A DNA stretch of 64,000 nucleotides from Prorocentrum cordatum (Eukaryota; Sar; Dinophyceae; Prorocentrales; Prorocentraceae): assembly GCA_963575745.1 (NCBI GenBank), contig CAUYUJ010020682.1, positions 526,501 to 590,500 on the forward strand, given 5' to 3'. Position 1 is the stretch's first letter. Each line of letters begins with the position of its first letter. The notes below the pieces were generated by a model. The model was given only the letters and a program-made list of their open reading frames with translations, was not told the origin of the DNA and made no database searches. This document shows, in pieces, positions 41,771 to 52,986 of this stretch. Position numbers and translations under genes: made by a program.

Positions 41771-42787
41771 GCGTCATGAGTGGTGGGGAAGCCTCACGCG
41801 AAACGCCCGACCCGCCCTACCTACACAACTGGGAATTCGCCAGGAAGGAGTTATATGTAAGGTACAGGTATGGAGGGCCGCATGGGGCCCCTCTACTTGT
41901 CATCACCTCTTCGCCTCCCCTCTCCCTTCAGAGCACGCAGTTCGCCAACACCTGGGGCATCGCATGTTGCGCTCCGATGGTTGTCTTTCTAAAGAAGGAG
42001 GACCGGCAGGACGGAAGGGCCGCAGGATCAGAAGGCGTCGAGGAGGCGTTCTCTGTGGACGAGGCGGGACGAGGAGGCGGGGACGCGAGGACGAGGACGG
42101 GGGCGGCGGGCAGCAGAACGAGCCGTGATGAGCGGGAGGGGACAGGGCGAGGACGGGGTGGAGGAAGGATCTCTGCACATGTACTCCTCCCTCACCCCTC
42201 CTCACATGTACTCTTTGTTATCTTCCCTCCGACTGGGCCTGGGAGGCTGCATGAATCGATCAGTGATGATGCTGCGATTGCGAAGAAGAGGGTGAGTGAA
42301 CCACGTTGAACTATGATGTAGGCCCACAAATGTAGCCCGAATCCAGAGGATGAAGGCGCTCAAGGGGACTGAGCTGCATGATCTTCAAGGCCATCTCGCA
42401 GGATGCCCCATCATTGCCAATCAAGAATTTTCAGGCCACGAGTCCGGGAGGACGACCATCTGAGGCTGAGCTGCCCAGCTGGCTGGTAGGGCGCTTGCTT
42501 CTGCCATGGTTTGCGAGGCCAGCCACGGTGTGGGTTACAGTCGGGGCGCTGAAGAAGGAACCCTTTCCGTTGGGGAGGGGCTCCGTGTTCTTTGATTGCT
42601 TCACAATTGGCCTTGGTTTTTTTCTTTGGTTTTCGATGGGGAATCGAAGTTCAACTTGTGGATAGAAGGGGCATCGTTCCTTATTCAGGGTTCCTTAGGT
42701 CAATGCCCCGACGGTACTGGGTGTGGGAGACGGGCCCGGGGGGGCGCGACGCCCTGAGTCCCCGCGGTTGTGCATGCTGCCAATACC
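41771..42787. other. Low-copy DNA, no recognised gene
   Basis: Two overlapping frames (41743-42309 and 42378-42665) have no recognisable domains. GAC/GGA-rich DNA occurs at 42000-42170. Nothing else is supported. Confidence 0.35.
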
Positions 42788-42916
42788 TTGGCATCGCTCG
42801 GACGTGTGCACTTTTTCTCGGCGGGGACTTTTAAGGAGCATCCTGGAGCATCCTGAGAAACGACCACGCACGAAACCGAAACAAGCACAGGGAATGGACG
42901 TCCGAGCGATGGCCAG
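42788..42916 (+). mobile_element. MITE-like family M, copy 2
   Basis: Both termini are intact: left TTGGCATCGCTCGGACGTGT, right GGACGTCCGAGCGATGGCCA. ATCGCTCGGACGT pairs perfectly with ACGTCCGAGCGAT. The interior (TTTTTCTCGGCGGGGAC, GGAGCATCCTGGAGCATCC) matches the other three copies. Length 129 bp. Confidence 0.92.
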
Positions 42917-43149
42917 ATTCCGCATGGGATATCTCCAGCACTGGCAACGCCACCAGCACCAACCTCGATCTAGAGCGGTTCCACCAATTGCGCGTGTTGG
43001 ATGACCTCCTAGCGGTGCATGCCGTGAGCAATTTCACGTTCGACGCACTTCAACGGGAACGGATTGTTCTCTCTTGCATGCGACTGCAAATCGGTAGTTG
43101 ATCTTCTGATGTGGTACACTTCAGAAAGAGCGCGCCCGTGCGGAACTCA

Positions 43150-43545
43150 ATACTAAAAGGGGGGACCCAGCTTCAAGCTACCCTCCCCCCCCTTCATTCG
43201 AAAAGGAGGGACCTCCGAAGCTCCCCCCCTCCCCCCTCCCCCTCCTTTGGAAGCATTTTGGAGCTGGGGGGGCCCTGGCTAAGGGGGGGGGCTTCGAAGC
43301 TACCCCCCCCCTTCCTCCCTTGTCGGGGCCAGAGGTAACCCGGGCTTCCCTTTACAAAGGGGGGGGGGGCTTCCGAAGCTACCCCCCTCTCCTCCCCATT
43401 TGGGAAGCACTTTTGAGGTGGGGGGGGCCCTGGCTAAATGGAAGGGGTTCGAAGCTACCCCCTCATTCCTCCCTTTTCGGGGCCAGAGGTAAGCCCGGGC
43501 TCCCCTTTCTAAGGGGGGGGGCTTCGGAAGCCCCCCCCCTTCCTT
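43150..43545 (+). repeat. ~80-bp G/C-run tandem repeat (GCTTCGAAGCTACCCCCC)
   Basis: GGGGGGCTTCGAAGCTACCC recurs near 43203 (as CTCCGAAGCTCC), 43288, 43372, 43449 and 43523, each followed by CCCTCCTTTGG/GGGGCCAGAGG. Mirror-type copies in the opposite orientation occur at 45440-45660, so the 64-bp array between them is bracketed by this family. Confidence 0.75.
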
Positions 43546-43734
43546 TGCCGCCGGGCTCACGCGGGGGCTCGCTATCGGGGTCGCGCGCGCGGCGCGGCGC
43601 GCGTTGTAGGCGCGGGCCAGTGGGCAGGCCTTCGCACATTGAGGTTCCAGGAGGTTTTTGGCGTTTTCGGTCTCAGGGGGTTCGCGCACCGGGCCCGCTT
43701 GGAATCGAGTCGGAGTGACAAATCGCGTCGGATG

Positions 43735-45215
43735 GACACCGGGAGGAGCCCCTGGGTCGTGGTCTCGGTTTCTCGGGCCCCTGTTCGTTTTCTCGTTTCC
43801 TCGTTGTCTCGGCCCCTGGGTCGTGGTCTCGGTTTCTCGGGCCCCGGTTCGTTTTCTGTGTTTTTCGTTTTCCCGGCCCCTGGGTTTTTGTCTCGTTTTC
43901 TCGGCTCCTGGTTCGTTGTCTTTTTTTCGTTTTCTCGGCCCCTGGGTCGTGGTCTCGTTTTCTCCGACCCTGATTCGTTGTCTTGTTTTCTTGTTTTATC
44001 GTCCCGTGGGTCGTGGTCTTGTGTTCTCGGATGCTGGTTCGTTTTCTCGTATTCTTGTTTTCTCGGCCCTTGGGTCGTGGTCCAGTTTTCTCGGACACTG
44101 GTTTGTTTGTTCGTTTTCGCATTCTCTCTGCCCCTTGGTCGTGGTCTCGTTTTCTCGGACCCCGTTTCGTTTTCTCGTTTTCTTGTTTTCTCGGCTCCTG
44201 GGTCGCGGTCTCATTTTCTCGGGCCCTGGTTCGTTTTCTCGTTTTCTCTGCCCCTGGGTCGTGGTTTGGTTTTCTCGGGCTATGGTTTGTGTTCTTGTTT
44301 TCTCGTTTTCCTTACTTTTTCTCTGCCCCTGGGTCGTGGTATTTTTTTCTGACCCTGGTTCGTTTTCTCGTGTTCTCTTGCCCCTGGGTCGTGGTCTCGT
44401 TTTCTCTGGCCCTGGTTCGTGTTCTCGTTTCTTGTTTATTCGGCGCCTGGGTCGTGGTTCAGTTTTCTCTGACCTTTGTTAGTTTTCTCGTATTCTTGTT
44501 TTCTCGGCCCCTGGGTCGTGGTTACGTTTGCTCGGACGCTGGTTTGTTTTCTCGTTGCCTCGTTTTCTCGGCCCCTGGTTCGTAGTCTCGTTTTCTCGGG
44601 CCCTGATTCATTTTATCGTTTTCTCGCTTTCTCGGCCCCTGGGTCGTGGTCTCGTTTTCTCGGACCGATATTCGCGTTTTCTCTGCCCGGGTCGTGGTCT
44701 CGTTTGCTCGGACCTTGGTTTGTTTTAGCGTTTTCTCGTGTTCTCGGTCCCTGGGTCGTTATCATGTTTTCTCGGACCCTGGTTCATTGTCTCGTTTTCT
44801 TGGCTTATGGGTTTTTGTTTCCCTTTCTCGGGCCCTTGTTCGTTTTCTCGTTTTTCTTGTTTTGTTCGACCCTTGGGTTGTGTTCTCGCTTTCTCGGGCC
44901 CTAGTTCGTTTTCTCGTTGTCTCGTGTTCTCGGCCCCTGGGTCGTGGTTTCGTTTTCTCGGGCGCTGGCTTGTTGTCTCGTTGTCTCGTTTTGTCGGCCC
45001 CTGGGTCGTGTTCTCGTTTTATCGGATCCTGGTTCGTTTTCGCGTTTTCTCTGCCCCTGGGTCGTGGTCTCGTTTTCTCGGACCCTGATTTGTTTTTTTT
45101 GACCCTGGTTTGTTTTCTCGTTTTCTCGTCCCCTGGGCCGTGGGCTCGTTTTCTAAGACCCTGCTTCGTTTCTGGTTTTCTCAGCCCCTTGGTCGTGGTC
45201 TCGTTTTTTTCTGAC
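43735..45215 (+). repeat. 64-bp tandem repeat, about 23 copies
   Basis: CGGCCCCTGGGTCGTGGTCT followed by CGTTTTCTCGGACCCTGGTT and a CGTTTTCTCG spacer. Copies start near 43751, 43815, 43877, 43941 and so on, about 64 bp apart. The plus-strand frames read FSAPGSWSRFLGPWFVFS in rotation because 64 is one more than a multiple of three; no gene is inferred. Confidence 0.95.
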
Positions 45216-45285
45216 CCTGGGTCGTCGTCGTCGTCGGTCGTCGGTCGCGCGTCGTCCGTCGCCCGTCGTCCGTCGCCCGTCGTCC

Positions 45286-45352
45286 GTCGCCGTCTTCGCA
45301 TGACCTCGTCCTCGTCGTGACGACCACGACGAGGTCATGCAAAGACGGCGAC
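45286..45352. repeat. 33-bp-arm hairpin in CGTC-rich DNA
   Basis: Left arm 45286-45318 and right arm 45320-45352 are complementary at 30 of 33 positions with a single base between them. They lie inside GTCGTCCGTCGC-type and GACGACGAC repeats (45220-45440). The centre reads CCTCGTCGTGACGACCACGA. Confidence 0.85.
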
Positions 45353-45439
45353 AATGACAGCGACGGCGGCGACAACGACGACGAGGACGACGACGGCGTC
45401 GTACGAAGACGTCGAGCGACGGCGACGGCAACGACGACG

Positions 45440-45660
45440 GCGGGGGGTAGCTTCCGGAGGTGAACAAAAAAGGGAGGGAGGGGGGGTGTAGCTTTCAGCA
45501 GGGGGGGTCCAAGGGCGGGGAGGGGGGGAACTAAGCCCCATCCCCCTTTGGAAAGGGGGGGAGGGGGGGGAGCTTCCGGGGAGGGGACCAATAAGGGGGG
45601 GAGGGGGGGGTAGCTTCCAGCAGAGGGGGGGCCAATGGGGGGGGGTAGCTGAGGGGGGAC
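45440..45660 (-). repeat. G-run repeat, inverted counterpart of 43150-43545
   Basis: GGGGGGAGCTTCCGGGGAGG and related copies of the AGCTTCC/GGGGGG pattern at about 45448, 45490, 45570 and 45611. Confidence 0.6.
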
Positions 45661-46701
45661 CCCACACCCCTTTGCGAGTTCCACGCGCGCTTTCTCTCAC
45701 ACTGCACCCCTGACCAGCGTCTGCCATCACATGCTGGCCGTCCGACTCGAGTCGACAGACTTCTCGTGTTGGACCGTAACAGCCACCCAGCATGGAGGTG
45801 CCCACTGGCTTGGTGCGAGGAGGCGGCACCTGAGTCAGCATATTGATCACCCAAGACAGGACAAGAAGGAGTCATGGCAGCAACAAATCCCACTGGACCG
45901 CAAACATCAAAATCTGCCGGACGCCAATGTGGAGATGCACTGCGACGGAGGGCGGAGGTGCTCCGCCTGCTCTGGTTCTGCGCGGTTGTTTGAATCACAA
46001 TGGTGCAACACTTAGCGGGGTATCAGCAATATTGTACTTACTGTTGGCGTTGCAACGATAGCGTCGTGTGTTGCGCCGCCAGCCCGCGTATTGCGCACCA
46101 TCGCCCACCTTTTGGGGATAGCGTGCGCCAGAGACGCCCTGGCAGGGAGATGGCGGGCGCAGAAGGAGCCCTCGCAGGGGGATCGCCTCACAGGGATAGC
46201 GTTATTATCGGAGATCGGTATTGCATGCTATCTTTGCAACGCCAACCGTACCACGAAGTTGCCGCCTCCTCGCGTTCAGCCAAGCCGATTGCTAACGCCG
46301 CCTGCAGTGAGTTCATCCTCAAGCACGGAGTCTTAGTTTGGTTTCGCGACTGGGTTCAAGTTGCGTGAAAAGTGATTCCCAGTATGGGATGCAGCGGTTG
46401 GATAATTTGGGGTAACAAGTTTAACCCCTTTACTGACCGCAAGATCAGCATTACGGGCATTGCGGATGGCAGAACCGCACACATGTGAAATACCCTGACC
46501 ATCCCGACTACCCCAGCAACAATGAGACGGGTGGGGGCAAGTCTTGTCGATGAGTCCTCGGCAAAACATTTCGAATCACCACCGTGATTTAGGAAGGTCT
46601 TCGACCCCCCAAAAATTGACCTTGTGACGTACCCAACCCTTTTCTGCACATGTTGCGATTATACTCATGACCACTCAATGCTGACTGGCATTCTGAAGGA
46701 C
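45661..46701. other. Lower-GC unique DNA with a short inverted-repeat element
   Basis: Several frames of 80-150 codons overlap (for example 45531-45998 minus, 46000-46368 plus, 46356-46649 minus) without recognisable motifs. Exons of a real gene are possible but unproven. The inverted repeat at 46043-46246 is listed separately. Confidence 0.35.
46043..46246. mobile_element. Short element with 22-bp terminal inverted repeats
   Basis: GTTGGCGTTGCAACGATAGC (46043 on) pairs with ATCTTTGCAACGCCAAC (to 46246) over 22 positions with 2 mismatches. The total is about 204 bp. The interior has GGGATAGCGT twice (46117 and 46194). It is MITE-like; only one copy was found in this window. Confidence 0.6.
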
Positions 46702-48708
46702 CCGCTGAGCCTCCCAGGAGCCCGCGAAAATGGCGACAGTTGCGCAGATCGCAAGCCCCCCAGGGGGCGGCGAGGTCCCGAGGTGATCCGCGTATGACGT
46801 ACCTCCGCTGGGCCTCCCAGGAGCCCATACAAGTGGCGACAGTTGCGCAGATCGCAAGCCCCCCAGGGGGCGGCGAGGTCCCGAGGTGGTCCGCGTATGA
46901 CGTACCTCCGCTGGGCTTCCCAGGAGCCCACAAAAGTGGCGACAGTTGCGCAGATCGCAAGCTCTCCAGGGGGCGGCGAGGTCCCGGGGTGGTCCGCGTA
47001 TGACGTACCTCCGCTGGAATCCCCAGGAGCCCACGAACGTGGCGACAGTTGTGAGATCGCAAGCCCCCCAGGGGGCGGCGAGGTCCCGTGGTGGTCCGCG
47101 TATGACGTACCTCCGCTGGGCCTCCCAGGAGCCCACGAAAGTGGTGACAGCTGCGCAGATCGCAAGCCCCACCCCCCAGGGGGCGGCGAGGTCCCGAGGT
47201 GATCCGCGTATGACGTACCTCCGCTGGGCCTCCCAGGAGCCCATACAAGTGGCGACACTTGTGCAGATCGCAAGCCTTCCAGGGGGCGGCGAGGTCCCGA
47301 GGTGGTCCGCGTATGACGTACCTCCGTTGGGCCTCCCAGGAGCCCACGAAAGTGGCGACAGTTGTGCAGATCGCAAGCTCTCCAGGGGGCGGCGAGGTCC
47401 CGAGGTGATCCGCGTATGACGTACCTCCACTGGGCCTCCCAGGAGCCCATACAAGTGGCGACAGTTGCGCAGATCGCAAGCCCCCCAGGGGGCGAGGTCC
47501 CGAGGTGGTCCGCGTATGACGTACCTCCATTGGGCCTCCCAGGAGCCCGCGAAAGTGGCGACAGTTGCGCAGATCGCAAGCCCCCCAGGTCCCGAGGTGG
47601 TCCGCGTATGACGTACCTCCGCTGGGCCTCCCAGGAGCCCACGAAAGTGGCGACAGTTGCGCAGGTCGCAAGCCCCCCAGGGGGCAGCGAGGTCCCGAGG
47701 TGGTCCGCGTATGACGTACCTCCATTGGGCCTCCCAGGAGCCCGCGAAAGTGGCGACAGTTGCGCAGATCGCAAGCCCCCCAGGGGGCGGCGAGGTCCCG
47801 AGGTGGTCCGCGTATGACGTACCTCCGCTGGACCTCCCAGGAGCCCACGAAAGTGGCGAAAGTTGCGCAGGTCGCAAGCCCCCGAGCGGGCGGCGAGGTC
47901 CCGAGGTGGTCCGCGTATGACGTACCTCCGCTGGGCATCCCAGGAGCCCACGAAAGTGGCGACAGCTGCGCAGATCGCAAACCCCCCAGGGGGCAGCGAG
48001 GTCCCGAGGTGGTCCGCGTATGACGTACCTCCGCTGGGCCTCCCATGAGCCCACGAAAGTGGTGACATCTGCGCAGATCGCAAGCCCCCCAGGGGGCGGC
48101 GAGGTCCGCGTATGACGTACCTCCGCTGGGCCTCCCAGGAGCCCACGAAAGTGGCGACAGCTGCGCAGATCGCAAACCCCCCAGGGGGCAGCGAGGTCCC
48201 GAGGTGGTCCGCGTATGACGTACCTCCGCTGGGCCTCCCAGGAGCCTACGAAAGATGCGACGGTTGCGCAGGTCGCAAGCCCCTCAGGGGGCGGCGAGGT
48301 CCCGAGGTGGTCCGCGTATGACGTACCTCCGCTGGGTCTCCCAGGAGCCCACGAAAGTGGCGACAGCTGCGCAGATCGCAAACCCCCCAGGGGGCGGCGA
48401 GGTCCCGTGGTGATCTGCGTATGACGTAACTCCGCTGGGCCTCCCAGGAGCCCACGAAAGTGGTGACAGTTGTGCAGATCGCAAGCCCCCCAGGAGGCGG
48501 CGAGGTCCCGAGGTGGTCCGCGTATGACGTAACTCCGCTGGGCCTCCCGCCTCCCAGGAGCCCACGAAAGCGCCGACAGCCGCGCAGATCGCTGCCCCCC
48601 AGGGCACCGCGAGCTATAGTGGTGATCTGCGTATGACGTGCCTCCGCTGGGCCTCCCAGGAACCCACGAACGTGCCGACAGTTTCGCAGATCGCAGCCCC
48701 CCCCCCAG
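46702..48708. repeat. 103-bp tandem array, about 19-20 copies
   Basis: Unit: CTCCGCTGGGCCTCCCAGGA, GCCCACGAAAGTGGCGACAG, TTGCGCAGATCGCAAGCCCC, a CCAGGGGGCGGCGAGGTCCC segment, then GGTGGTCCGCGTATGACGTA. Units are 85-98% alike by eye, with small indels. Because 103 is one more than a multiple of three, all three minus-strand frames stay open for about 1.5-1.7 kb (roughly 490-570 codons each). These frames give one another's repeats, so no gene is called. Related diverged arrays are at 20735-21440 and 24180-25560. Confidence 0.97.
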
Positions 48709-48990
48709 TGATCGCTACCCTGGCAATGCCACCCAACAGACAAGACGGCGAGGCAGGAATCAGAAACCAGACGGCAGGAGAGCACAGAAGGCAGGAGCGA
48801 GGAGGCGGGAGAAGGAGGGAGGAGACCACACTGCTCTATTCAAAACGAGAGCCTAACACGGGAGAGTTGGGAACAAAGGGGGGCGGGGGGTTTGGCCTGG
48901 CGGGCCCAGGACAGGCATGAATTGTTGCAGAGCGCTCTGGAGCGGCCGCGGCGCCCGATACGTTTCCCAGATCCGCCGGATCTCACAGGC

Positions 48991-49120
48991 TTGGCTTCGC
49001 TCGGACGTGTGCATGTTTCCTTCGGCGAGGACAATCGAGGAGCATCCTTGATCATTTGGCGAAAAAACCTCACACGAAGCCGAAAAAAACACAGGGAATG
49101 GACGTCCGAGCGATGGCCAG
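48991..49120 (+). mobile_element. MITE-like family M, copy 3
   Basis: Left TTGGCTTCGCTCGGACGTGT, right GGACGTCCGAGCGATGGCCA. The interior TTCGGCGAGGACAATCGAGG and GAGCATCCTTGATCATT aligns with the other copies, and the right half is closest to copy 2. 130 bp. Confidence 0.92.
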
Positions 49121-52100
49121 CAGGTCGCCGGTTTGTTCCAGCCCGAGTTTGTCTTGGTATTGGTTTCGTTTCGATTTGGGGGGGCGTTGCTAGTTCTCGA
49201 GGCTCCCCCCTTCCGAAAAATTGTGATGTGGGTCGAGGTGTCATTATGCACGGGGCGTTCCTGCATTTAGCTTCCTGAGGGTCGTAAGGTCACCGCCCAA
49301 CAGCGACAAATAGTGGCTGGGGCTGGGATTATGTTTGGGGCTGTGTTCCCCGGAGCGAAACTCGTTCACAGGAGTTAGCGTGTTGTTTGAGGTTCCGTGA
49401 AAACGCGGTGCGTTGCGGTACTACATCCTGTGCATTGCGAAAAGCAGCCAAATAATTCCTGACCCTCTCCCCGACTAACCCTGGAACCCAGTGAACAAAA
49501 CGGATCGTCGTGACGGTGGTCTCCACGGGGGGTCGGACCCGATCTCCCATTCTTGGTCTCAACGAGTCATCTGCAGAAGTTTGATTATTCAAGGGCGTCC
49601 TACTTCTCCGTCGCCGCCTCCTCTTCTTCCCCATGTTCGTGATCGTCCACTTTGTCGGTCCCACACTTCGGCTCTACATGTTTTATGATGGCACGTCGCT
49701 GTGCAAGTTTATATTGGCATGTTCTTGCGGTGGGCGTTATTTGAATTGCGGCTCCCCATGATACAAATGTCCGTTCGTCCGCCTGCTTGGTTGTGGTGCT
49801 CATGGTATGAGTCCACATCGTTGCGGAGACAGGCTCTGCGGGCTTGTAGGTGGCCCACAATGAGTCGGGGAATAACCAGTTTCATGTCCGCTGAGCAATC
49901 TTCGCATTCCAGTGGGTGTCGGCCATTGCGGTGATGAAGATTTGGAGCGTTGCGCTACTACACTCATCGTGCACTGGTGACGAGGGCCTCTGCACCACCT
50001 AATTGCCCGCGTGCCGCTTCATCGCGGTGAAGCGGTCATCGCAGTATAACGGTTTCAACGAGTGGGTTGTGCGAATCCAGTTGATAGCTAACCCAGCTGT
50101 ACGCCCACCGAGGGCGTTGGGATGCACAGGTTGTTTCTTTCTTGGCTGCGCATTGTACCTCACCTCCTTCTCAGTGTTTCCTGGATCATGCCTCTTGCTC
50201 CTTACTCCCTCTCGGTACACTACCCTGGAAAAGTAATGCCACTCTCACGCGCGGTCCGTCTCCCCGCGCCACTCGATTTCAATGTTCGGGCGGGGCGCTG
50301 CGCGATCCGATGTTTCCGCTGTCGGCCGCGGCTTACCCAACATAGAGATCGAGTGACGGTTGGTGGGGGGAGAAATTGAAATGATGATTGCATTTTTTCC
50401 AGAGGGGTGTGGCCATTCTTGCTTGCAGTCTTTGCAGGGGGGCGGGATGCACATCGGGCTGGTCGCTTCGAGGTACTGCCTCCGATGGGCTGCTGTACCC
50501 AAGGCTCCGAGCGAGGGCGGATCGTCGTGCGTCAGCCGGCATTCGGTACGATCGGAATTGATGCGGAAAGAATGGGCACGAAGAGCGACAGCAGTTCCTG
50601 GTCATGTTGAACTAGACTCGCTGTCTGTGTCGCCGCGGACGTGTTCCATTTGAGACAGAAGGCCGCCTGCCCAGAAGCGGCCGCTGTCGGTTTTGAGCAC
50701 AATTTGTTGTTGGACGCTGTGCTCATTTGTTCTGTACCCATTTCGGGCGTGCCAAGTTGAGGGTGTCCAGTGCAAACGTGACTCAGCCAGAGCGTTGGAC
50801 ATGCAGGATCTTGCAAAGCAAATTTGGGCTTAGCCAGGTTTGGGAGCAGCTCGTGGCCCTGGAGGGGGCCTTGCGTATTGGTTGAGCCAGATTTGGGCAG
50901 AGCCGGGTTAGTCCATGTCCGAGCGTTTTTTGTGGCCACGTGAACGGAGACAGGGCAATGGCGATGATCGATGTTGGGAGAGTATAGTCTTCAATGGTTC
51001 CAGTGGATGGTTTGGTTGGGATTCACACCCCCTTTGGATCAAGGGAGGGACGTGGGCGTTTCCAGCGCGCCAGGGAACTGTAGGAATCCTGGCGTGAGTT
51101 CCAGGAACCAACCAGTCCCGTTCACTGTCAACCTCTTTTGCAATATTTGAAACGTTCAATTCGCCTTTTCAACATATCTCGCAGCGCAACAGATGCGACA
51201 AGTGTCGTTCTTTGCACAGGGATGTACGTTTAGAATTTGTTTTCGTGCCTGGTGCGTGATTGTCACAATTTCGTTTGATCAATTTCGCAGTGCTTCTACC
51301 CGCGTGCAACTTTGTGTAGAGTTGGTCGCGTGGGAGGAGGAGTCAAGGACGCAGTGAAGGCTTCGGAAGATGGAGCAGTTTTGGTCGAAGTGTCATGGGA
51401 TCCCGTTGTCTTGTCATTGTGGCACCAGCAGGGAATTTCATGTCGATTCTCCACCCGACAGGCCTGCGCTGTCAGATTAAAGACAGAGCTCCCGTTCCGC
51501 CTCGCACACCCTTCATACTACGGCCGCCATGCCCAGGGATGCCCAGGTGCTCCCTGCGTATCCCGCCTCGTGCCGTCGACAGATGACGACTGCATCCTGC
51601 GGCCGCTGGGGCCAGAGCGTGCCAGTGCTCCCTGGGTATTCCGCCTCGCGTTCTTGGGCAAGGATCGCTCGAAGCAAGATCAGAGTGAGGGAGGCCAAAC
51701 GGTCTCACACCATCCCTGGGTACGCGGTTGAGATGGGATTCCGTGGCCCCGGCATTGCTTGTCAGGCTCACCCGTGGAGCAGGTCAGTTCAGTCATCCTA
51801 CAGTCGGCACATGGAATGAATGATAGATGGAATTGCCAGCAGGTGCCCCGTAAAATTTTCTTGTCACCCGATGGCCCCATGGGCCCAAAGGAGTCCTGGA
51901 GCACCTGAGGACACTCGACGACTTTCAGGTGAGGCCTCGGCAGGGGATCTCACGTTCATTGATGCTCCTGGCTGCCATTCAGTCATGTTCGTCAGTGGTT
52001 AAGAGAAGAATACGTTCATCAAGATGTGCCAGCCAGGTGGTAGGTTCATGAAACGAGTAAATCATTTTTGATGTAACAGCTTGTTGTCAGGTCTTGATGA

Positions 52101-52292
52101 GACTAACACCTGGGGGGTGGACCCTGGTTGATTATTGTTTGACGTGTATCGGAGGCGGCGGGGCTTCTCAGAAACCCCCCGAGACCCTCCGAGAAGTTCT
52201 CCGTGTCTTCGGGGGAAATTCGAAGACTTCAAGGAATGCCAGGGGAAGGCCAGCCCACTCCCACTCCCCCCCCCATGCTGGCCGCCGAGAGT
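49121..52292. other. Low-copy DNA of near-normal composition, no recognised gene
   Basis: The longest stretch without obvious repeats. Frames of 80-140 codons occur on both strands (for example 50532-50939 minus, 51312-51731 plus, 49600-49860 minus) with ordinary amino-acid composition but no motif I recognise. It may hold exons of a gene with many introns. Two small repeats are inside (51680-51746, 51837-51903). Confidence 0.35.
51680..51746 (+). repeat. ~67-bp dispersed segment, copy 1 of 2
   Basis: TCAGAGTGAGGGAGGCCAAA, CGGTCTCACACCATCCCTGG and GATGGGATTCCGTGG match 60262-60332 (TCAGAGTGAGGGGGCCGAGC ... GTGGAATTCCGCGG). The GGCCGAGCGGTC word resembles a tRNA A box, but no tRNA fold was found. 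Confidence 0.55.
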
Positions 52293-52422
52293 CTTGGCAT
52301 CGCTCGGACGTGTGCTTTTTTTCTCGGCGAGGACCATCGAGGAGCATCCTGGATCATCGTGGAGAAAGTACACGCGCGAAATCGAACAATGCACGCGAAA
52401 TGGACGTCCGAGCGATGGCCAG
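52293..52422 (+). mobile_element. MITE-like family M, copy 4
   Basis: Both ends intact (left TTGGCATCGCTCGGACGTGT, right GGACGTCCGAGCGATGGCCA). The interior is nearly identical to copy 1 (TCTCGGCGAGGACCATCGAG, GAGCATCCTGGATCATCG, TACACGCGCGAAATCGA). 130 bp. Confidence 0.93.
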
Positions 52423-52986
52423 CTCGGGTGGAGCGGGTCTCCGTCGTGATCTGCGCCGCGTGGGCCACATTTGATCGCCAAGAGCGCCAAGGCGCAGCGC
52501 TGTCGACAGCGCTCATACAGGTCCTCGAGGGAGAGAGTGAGAGAGAGAGAGAGAGAAAAAAAAAAGAGCCGTGCACGTCAGAGGTGTGCTTGCAAATAAG
52601 TGAAGCAACAAGTTCCGCTGCTGGAGGCGCGGCTCCGAAGCAAGAACACGCCGTGCAGACACCGACAGCGACGACGGCGGCGGCGGCGGAGGCGAGGGGG
52701 CAGGAGGGGAGGAGGATGAAGGCGAGGAGTGCGAGGAGGAAACAGCACTGGCAGTCTCAATGCTCAAGCTGCTTCAGTCCACGTGAGTGGCTCTACCATC
52801 ACCCCAGTACGCAGAGACAGCCCACTCCAGATTCAGAACGCAATTCATATCTGGTAATGCTACAGCTGTGAGCAGTAGCGCCTTGCGATTTGGCGCCAGT
52901 CTCCAGGCCAGTGCCGCCATAACTCCTGCAAGGCGTCTCGGCCACCAGCCGCCGCGCAGGCCAAGTCAGGCCAGGTCAAGGGGAAA

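Noticed and set aside
43639-45320. Plus-strand frames reading FSAPGSWSRFLGPWFVFS, resembling a hydrophobic membrane protein
   Set aside because: Translation of the 64-bp tandem repeat in successive registers.
46589-48381. Three overlapping minus-strand frames of about 500-570 codons
   Set aside because: All are the same 103-bp unit read in rotating registers; one explanation (stop-free tandem repeat) covers all three.
49329-49860. Minus-strand frames with RRAIIKHVEPK, considered as a Copia-type RNase H fragment
   Set aside because: Only a few residues fit and the downstream pattern expected for Copia is absent.
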